This document shows, piece after piece, positions 6,228 through 10,178 of a DNA stretch of 10,178 bases. The stretch covers positions 1 to 10,178 of the forward strand of contig PMIV01000119.1 in the NCBI GenBank assembly GCA_003158355.1, given 5' to 3'. The notes beneath the pieces are model-generated. The model was not told the origin of the DNA, did not search any database, and saw only the letters and a program-made list of their open reading frames with translations. Positions within the stretch are counted from its first letter, which is position 1, and each line of letters starts with the position of its first letter. This DNA comes from Anaerolineaceae bacterium (lineage in GTDB: Bacteria; Chloroflexota; Anaerolineae; Anaerolineales; Anaerolineaceae). Both the position numbers and the translations under genes were made by a program.

Positions 6228-7184
6228 CTAATCATATAACCAGCAGCGAACCATTCGACCGTCTTTGACGATGACAGGAGGGTCCTGAATACACCGTTCA
6301 AATTTCCGCGGACAGCGATCTCTAAAGCGGCACCCGGCGGGAAGGTCAACCAAACTCGGCGGTTGACCGGTGATGAATTCCGGCTCCTTTTCTGTTCTCA
6401 GGTGAGGGACGCTGGCCATTAATTTTCTGGAATATGGGTGCAAGGGTTCATTGAAAAAAGCCCTAGCATCGTTTAGTTCAACTATTTGTCCCGCGTACAT
6501 TACCGCGGCTTCGTCAGCGATCTCACTTGAAGTGGCAATATCGTGGGTGATCAAAATAAAACTAGTGCCCAGTTCTTTTTTAATGCGTTTTAGAACATTA
6601 AAAATATTTGCCTGGGTCAATACATCCAATGCTGAGGTGGGTTCATCCAGGATGATGAGGCTGGGCGAAGTGATCAGCGCCATGGCGATGGCAACACGTT
6701 GGCGCATGCCGCCGCTGAGTTCGAATGGGTAGCGGTCAATGAAAACTTCGGGGACCCCCACATGCTGGAACATTTTACGAACTAAATTAAATGCTTCAGT
6801 TTTGGTCACGCCCATGTGGATCAAAGCTGGTTCTGCAACCTGTTCACCCACCCGGATCACTGGATTCAAAGAATTCATGGCAGCTTGCGGCACCATCGAC
6901 ATGCCAATCCAGCGCACCTTGAGCCTGAATTCTTCTTCACTATAGGTCATGATGTCTTTTCCTTCCAGAAATACTTTCCCGGAGTAGGTATCTACATTCC
7001 TTGGCAACAGGCGCAAGATGGCTTTGGTCAAAGAACTCTTACCGCAGCCAGATTCTCCAACAACCACAACCGCTTTGTTGTAATCCAGTGAGAAACTGAC
7101 ATGATCCACCGCGCGCACAACTCCCTGAGTTGTACGAAAGTACAATACCAAATCATCAACAAGAAGAAGGGGTTTGTCAGCCAT
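6228..7184 (-). CDS. Peptide/nickel-type ABC importer ATPase, DppD/OppD-like
   Basis: Partner nucleotide-binding subunit of the importer. 318 residues. It shows Walker A GESGCGKS (43-50), Q-loop Gln100 (VPQAAMNSLNP), signature LSGGMRQR (156-163), Walker B LIILDE (176-181), D-loop SALD (184-187) and H-loop His214. The C-terminal family region has GQPPSLVDLPAGCRF and four cysteines spaced C-x5-C-x6-C-x15-C. A comparable cysteine set holds an iron-sulfur cluster in the mycobacterial OppD structure, so a cluster is possible here but not shown. The start at 7184 lies 3 bases after the upstream TAG with a weak AAGAGAG ribosome binding site. The MRQR signature and the SLNP box are typical of the D subunit rather than F. 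Confidence 0.95.
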   Translation of the reverse strand: MADKPLLLVDDLVLYFRTTQGVVRAVDHVSFSLDYNKAVVVVGESGCGKSSLTKAILRLLPRNVDTYSGKVFLEGKDIMTYSEEEFRLKVRWIGMSMVPQAAMNSLNPVIRVGEQVAEPALIHMGVTKTEAFNLVRKMFQHVGVPEVFIDRYPFELSGGMRQRVAIAMALITSPSLIILDEPTSALDVLTQANIFNVLKRIKKELGTSFILITHDIATSSEIADEAAVMYAGQIVELNDARAFFNEPLHPYSRKLMASVPHLRTEKEPEFITGQPPSLVDLPAGCRFRDRCPRKFERCIQDPPVIVKDGRMVRCWLYD

Positions 7185-7187
7185 GGT

Positions 7188-8534
7188 CTACATCTCTCTT
7201 AATTTGGGATTGAAAACACGATCCAGCGCGAATCCCAACATTGCGAATCCCAGGCCGGTGATCATCAAAAGTACTGCTGGTTCGATCATCCAGTAATAAT
7301 AGCCCTTAAAAAGCGCGCCGTTTACATCAGCATCGTTGATCACTTTTCCCCAGGTAGGCAGCACCGGGTCGCCCAGGCCTAGAATGGCCAGCGATGCTTC
7401 AAGAAAAACGAATGCAGGCACGGATGAAACCAATCCGGGGATCAACAAAGGGATCATTCTTGGAATGAGATACTTAAAAATAATTCGCGTATCACTCGCA
7501 CCATAGGCTTTGGCCGCCTCAATATAGCCGGCCTCGCGTATCTGCATAAAAATAGCCCGATACGATTTGATCTGCCCCGTAAAGATGCTCAAAAGAATTG
7601 CTGTCCCCAAAATAACCCAAATGCTTCGGCTAAAGAACGTACCAACCATGATCAAAATGGGCAGGAAGGGTAATACCAGGTTGATTTCAGTGATCCGTTG
7701 GATCAAGGCATCCACCCAGCCCCCATACCAGGCGCCGACTGCAGCAATAATCATGGTTAGGATGAGCGTTCCCAGCGAGCCGATCAACCCAAAAGCGAGG
7801 GCGATTGGCGTTCCCCACAGCAAAGGGATAAGCAGATCGCGCCGGCCCATATCAGTTCCTGCTGCGCCATAAACGGTGCCGTAAAACACAAACTCAGCAT
7901 TGATATCGGAATCTTTTTCAAAGGTAGTGCCAGTAACAACCAACTGGTAGGTGCCTTTTTGAACCTCAATATCTTGCTGTGTCGGATCAGAGAATAAACC
8001 CTGCATGGGCGTGCGGTTCGAAAACTGTTTGATCAGTTTTTGTTCCTGTGAAAAACGCACATTTTCGTGAGCCGATGCTCCGCCCTGCATAATAGGAATG
8101 CTGCCCCCATTTGGCATGATTATCGAGATGTCTACAAATGGCTGTTTTGTCGCATAAGTATTATTAAAATAGAGCATCAGATCTTGCGGGTAAGCATCTG
8201 CTTCAAAATCAAAAGAGTAGGTGATCTCGATCGTTTTAGAATCGGCGCTCACGTTGGTGACCACTTTTTTCATTGTGCCATTGGCTGTGTTTACACTGAA
8301 TGAGACCGGTTCTTTATTGACTCTGAACCAGTTTGTCCAGGCAGGTGCAGCGAATTTTGGATTCATGTACCAGACGTCTTCGCCGCCGCGCCAGAGATAA
8401 ATGGCTTTGTTATAGGGGATGGCAATAACGGTGACGATCGCAACAATGATCATTGCCAGGATGATGATCAAGCCAACTATTGCGGAGGGATAGCGTTTTA
8501 TTTCTTTTATGGAACTCTTGATTGTGTTGAGCAT
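7188..8534 (-). CDS. ABC importer permease, DppC-like, with a large extracytoplasmic insertion
   Basis: Second membrane subunit of the importer. 448 residues against roughly 280-310 in ordinary DppC/OppC. Helix 1 is at about 18-40. Residues about 42-222 are a non-membrane region with alternating hydrophobic, strand-like stretches, predicted outside the membrane. The family motif GTDMGRRDLLIPLLWG follows at 226-241, then the transport domain with the EAA coupling loop (about YIEAAKAYGASDTRIIFKYL, 337-356) and the FLEASLAILGLGDP segment (377-390). The conserved GTDxxGRD box normally follows helix 1 closely, so the extra region is an insertion, not a fusion at an end. The start at 8534 has GGAGGG 8 bases upstream, inside the last codons of the preceding permease gene, which ends only 2 bases earlier. 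Confidence 0.94.
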   Translation of the reverse strand: MLNTIKSSIKEIKRYPSAIVGLIIILAMIIVAIVTVIAIPYNKAIYLWRGGEDVWYMNPKFAAPAWTNWFRVNKEPVSFSVNTANGTMKKVVTNVSADSKTIEITYSFDFEADAYPQDLMLYFNNTYATKQPFVDISIIMPNGGSIPIMQGGASAHENVRFSQEQKLIKQFSNRTPMQGLFSDPTQQDIEVQKGTYQLVVTGTTFEKDSDINAEFVFYGTVYGAAGTDMGRRDLLIPLLWGTPIALAFGLIGSLGTLILTMIIAAVGAWYGGWVDALIQRITEINLVLPFLPILIMVGTFFSRSIWVILGTAILLSIFTGQIKSYRAIFMQIREAGYIEAAKAYGASDTRIIFKYLIPRMIPLLIPGLVSSVPAFVFLEASLAILGLGDPVLPTWGKVINDADVNGALFKGYYYWMIEPAVLLMITGLGFAMLGFALDRVFNPKLREM

Positions 8535-8536
8535 GA

Positions 8537-9658
8537 TTAGTTCCCTCCGCCCACTTTGACCCTTGGGTCAACCAGAGCGTAGACAAAATCAAGGAGAAAG
8601 ACAGTAATTGCCAGTAAATAAGCAAAAATAATGGTGTCTCCCACAATTACCGGAACATCATACAGACCAATGGCCTGGTAGAGCATTCGCCCCAGCCCGG
8701 GCCAGTTGAATACTGTTTCGGTGATGATCGCGCCGCTCCAAATGCCGATCAAGGTTAGCGCAAAATTGGTTACGATATTCGGCAAGGTTGGTTTCAAGAT
8801 ATAACGGGATTCAATGTCTTTTGCAGTTAACCCCTTTGCCTTGGCCATTTCTACATAATCTTCGCTCGAATAGATCAAGAAGAACGTGCGCCAGCTATAA
8901 ATATTCAAGAAGAATCCGCTGATGAATAACGAGGCAGCCGGTAAGATCAAGTGCTGTAAAAGACTCAGGGCATAGAGAAATACATTCTTAGGAGGGGGAG
9001 CGGAAACAAGTCCGCCAAAAGGAAGGATCTTTAAAACCGCAGAAAAAATGAGGATAAAGAAAATGCCGTAAAACCAACCGGGTGCTGATGAAGTTGGCGT
9101 CATTGCGATCACAAATTTATCCCAAAAGCTTCCATACTTTCTGGAAATTGAAAGCGCCAGAAATAGACTGGCAAAGAATAATAGCAATTCAGAGGATCCC
9201 ATCAATAAAAGGGTTGCCGGTAACCGCTCGAGGATGATACTTTTAACCTGACGCGATCCTGTATCGCTCACCATGTTCTGAGCGCGTCCAAGGTTCAAAG
9301 TAATGGCATTGACAAGATATTTGGTGGTACGTACGACCAGGGGTTGATCCAAACCGAGGCGTTTTATTTCCAATTGGATCATTTGTTGAGCCATTTTCTT
9401 TTTGGCATCGGTCGACATGGCCCTGTAAGCTGGATTTGAAGCTACTTGCTGAGTGATGCGGTCTTGAGCCTCCGTCCGCATCATGGTATCAACGTATCCA
9501 CCCATGTTCGCAATCAAGATGGTCAGGTAGATCGCGATCACCACAGTAACAAAAAGAGTAACGATTCTCAATGCGGTATAACGAAACAACCTTAAGAACG
9601 TATTCGTCTTGGGAGAATCTTTTTTCGTTTCAGGTTCAGCTTTTGCTGGAAGTGCCAT
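8537..9658 (-). CDS. ABC importer permease, DppB-like
   Basis: First membrane subunit of the importer. 373 residues, somewhat longer than common DppB. It has a charged cytoplasmic N-terminus (1-25, rich in Lys/Glu), helix 1 at about 30-52, a long outside loop with a Lys/Gln-rich helix (70-100) and the family LGLDQPLVVR (101-110). The six-helix transport core contains the EAA loop EDYVEMAKAKGLTAKD (266-281), ETVFNWPGLGRMLYQAI (314-330) and the C-terminal DPRVK (364-368). The start at 9658 is preceded by GAGGT with 6 bases spacing. It is separated from the upstream solute-binding protein gene by 73 bases that hold a strong hairpin. The family call is secure; the substrate is not determined. Confidence 0.95.
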   Translation of the reverse strand: MALPAKAEPETKKDSPKTNTFLRLFRYTALRIVTLFVTVVIAIYLTILIANMGGYVDTMMRTEAQDRITQQVASNPAYRAMSTDAKKKMAQQMIQLEIKRLGLDQPLVVRTTKYLVNAITLNLGRAQNMVSDTGSRQVKSIILERLPATLLLMGSSELLLFFASLFLALSISRKYGSFWDKFVIAMTPTSSAPGWFYGIFFILIFSAVLKILPFGGLVSAPPPKNVFLYALSLLQHLILPAASLFISGFFLNIYSWRTFFLIYSSEDYVEMAKAKGLTAKDIESRYILKPTLPNIVTNFALTLIGIWSGAIITETVFNWPGLGRMLYQAIGLYDVPVIVGDTIIFAYLLAITVFLLDFVYALVDPRVKVGGGN

Positions 9659-9676
9659 CTCTTTACCTCGGTTTCA

Positions 9677-9708
9677 AAATAGGGGCAAGGTGACCCTTGC
9701 CCCTATTT
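9677..9708 (-). terminator. Intercistronic hairpin between receptor and permease genes (partial terminator or attenuator)
   Basis: A perfect 14-base-pair stem (AAATAGGGGCAAGG with CCTTGCCCCTATTT) with a 4-base loop; the transcribed strand continues TTTTGAAACC using the end of the stem. It begins about 24 bases after the stop of the solute-binding protein gene and ends 18 bases before the permease ATG. Hairpins at this point in binding-protein-dependent importer operons are known to give more receptor than permease, by partial termination or by protecting the upstream message. Which applies here is inference. Confidence 0.65.
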
Positions 9709-9731
9709 ATGATTATTAATGTTCGCTCAAA

Positions 9732-10178
9732 TTATTGCGCAGTCACAAACTCAACTGACGCAAAAGTAGGATTGTTAACCGGGATAGGCACTACAGCTAC
9801 TTCAAGTTTATTGGAACCGGCAGCCAATTTGGAGGTAACATCAGCCGATAAGACGACCTGATATTTTCCATCCGCTACAGCAGTCGCAGCATCACTCACG
9901 ACCACAGCACCCGTCGCATCATAGACCAGATACTTCACATTCTTGATATCAGATTGGGCATATGGTTTGCCTGCGTAGGTTACAGCCACATCGAAGGTCG
10001 CAGGTTGGCCGATCTTCACTGAAGCTGGAGCCGTCACATCAACTACAGCTATTTTTGGCTCACTGAATTTGGTAGACCAGCGGGAAGAGAGATCTGCGTA
10101 GCCAGCATAGCTCTTTAAGACCAGAGATTTCTCCACAGGGGAGACCTGATCCAGGAAATACGGTCCGGTACCTACCCA
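9732..10178 (-). CDS. C-terminal part of a family 5 solute-binding protein with an Ig-like end domain (5' end cut by window)
   Basis: 148 codons plus the TAA stop are visible; the frame is open to the right edge, so the true start is outside. The first visible residues, WVGTGPYFLDQVSPVEKSLVLKSY in outline, carry the GTGPY motif and following strand typical of SBP_bac_5 receptors. Then SEPKIAVVDVTAPASVKIGQPATF and what follows, about 100 residues with regularly alternating strands (TFDVAVTY, VKYLVYD, YQVVLSADV, NKLEVAVV), look like an Ig-like or fibronectin-like beta-sandwich. I recall similar tails on Chloroflexota receptors, but no search was possible. An in-frame GTG at 10136 is internal, not a start, because the family motif lies before it. 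As first visible gene of the operon it is probably the primary receptor of the importer. Confidence 0.85.
   Translation of the reverse strand, partial: WVGTGPYFLDQVSPVEKSLVLKSYAGYADLSSRWSTKFSEPKIAVVDVTAPASVKIGQPATFDVAVTYAGKPYAQSDIKNVKYLVYDATGAVVVSDAATAVADGKYQVVLSADVTSKLAAGSNKLEVAVVPIPVNNPTFASVEFVTAQ

Noticed and set aside
7567..7872. Plus-strand frame of 101 codons opposite the DppC-like permease
   Set aside because: It is antisense to a strongly supported permease gene and has no family resemblance or ribosome binding site worth noting.

Overview
The window is about 10.2 kb of bacterial chromosome, and every recognisable gene is on the minus strand, so transcription runs from position 10178 towards 1. 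Protein style suggests an anaerobic, heterotrophic member of the Chloroflexota, probably Anaerolineae. The clues are a Thr/Ala/Pro-rich linker after a lipobox, a DppC-type permease with a large extracytoplasmic insertion, a family 5 solute-binding protein ending in an Ig-like domain, and a secreted TIM-barrel glycosidase-like protein. This placement is inference from protein character; there is no rRNA or marker gene in the window.

Positions 10178 to 4955 hold a near-complete peptide/nickel/oligosaccharide-type ABC importer operon. In transcription order it contains the C-terminal end of a family 5 solute-binding protein (cut by the window edge), a strong intergenic hairpin, a DppB-like permease, a DppC-like permease with an inserted outside domain, a DppD-like ATPase, a DppF-like ATPase, and a 73-residue two-helix membrane protein that overlaps the last ATPase by 4 bases (ATGA). 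Spacing is 2, 3, 14 and -4 bases from the first permease to the small protein, as expected for one transcript. A hairpin with a T-rich tail at 4867-4898 closes the operon.

Positions 4866 to 2759 hold a second, separately transcribed family 5 solute-binding lipoprotein. It has its own -10 box, a strong ribosome binding site and its own terminator (2759-2795). It could feed the same permease/ATPase core, giving that importer two receptors; this is inference from position.

Positions 2723 to 1198 hold a 14-helix DHA2 (EmrB/QacA-type) major facilitator exporter behind a good extended -10 promoter. Positions 1133 to 1 hold the start of a secreted or membrane-anchored clan GH-A-like protein, cut by the window edge. 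Both catalytic glutamates expected from the family appear to be replaced, and its ribosome binding site lies in a perfect hairpin.

There is no gene-free stretch longer than about 190 bases. I saw no RNA genes, CRISPR array, insertion sequence or attachment site. Most of the window is a well-known transporter class. The parts most worth a second look are the apparently inactive glycosidase-like protein, the extra outside domains of the importer, and the three hairpins placed at expression control points.
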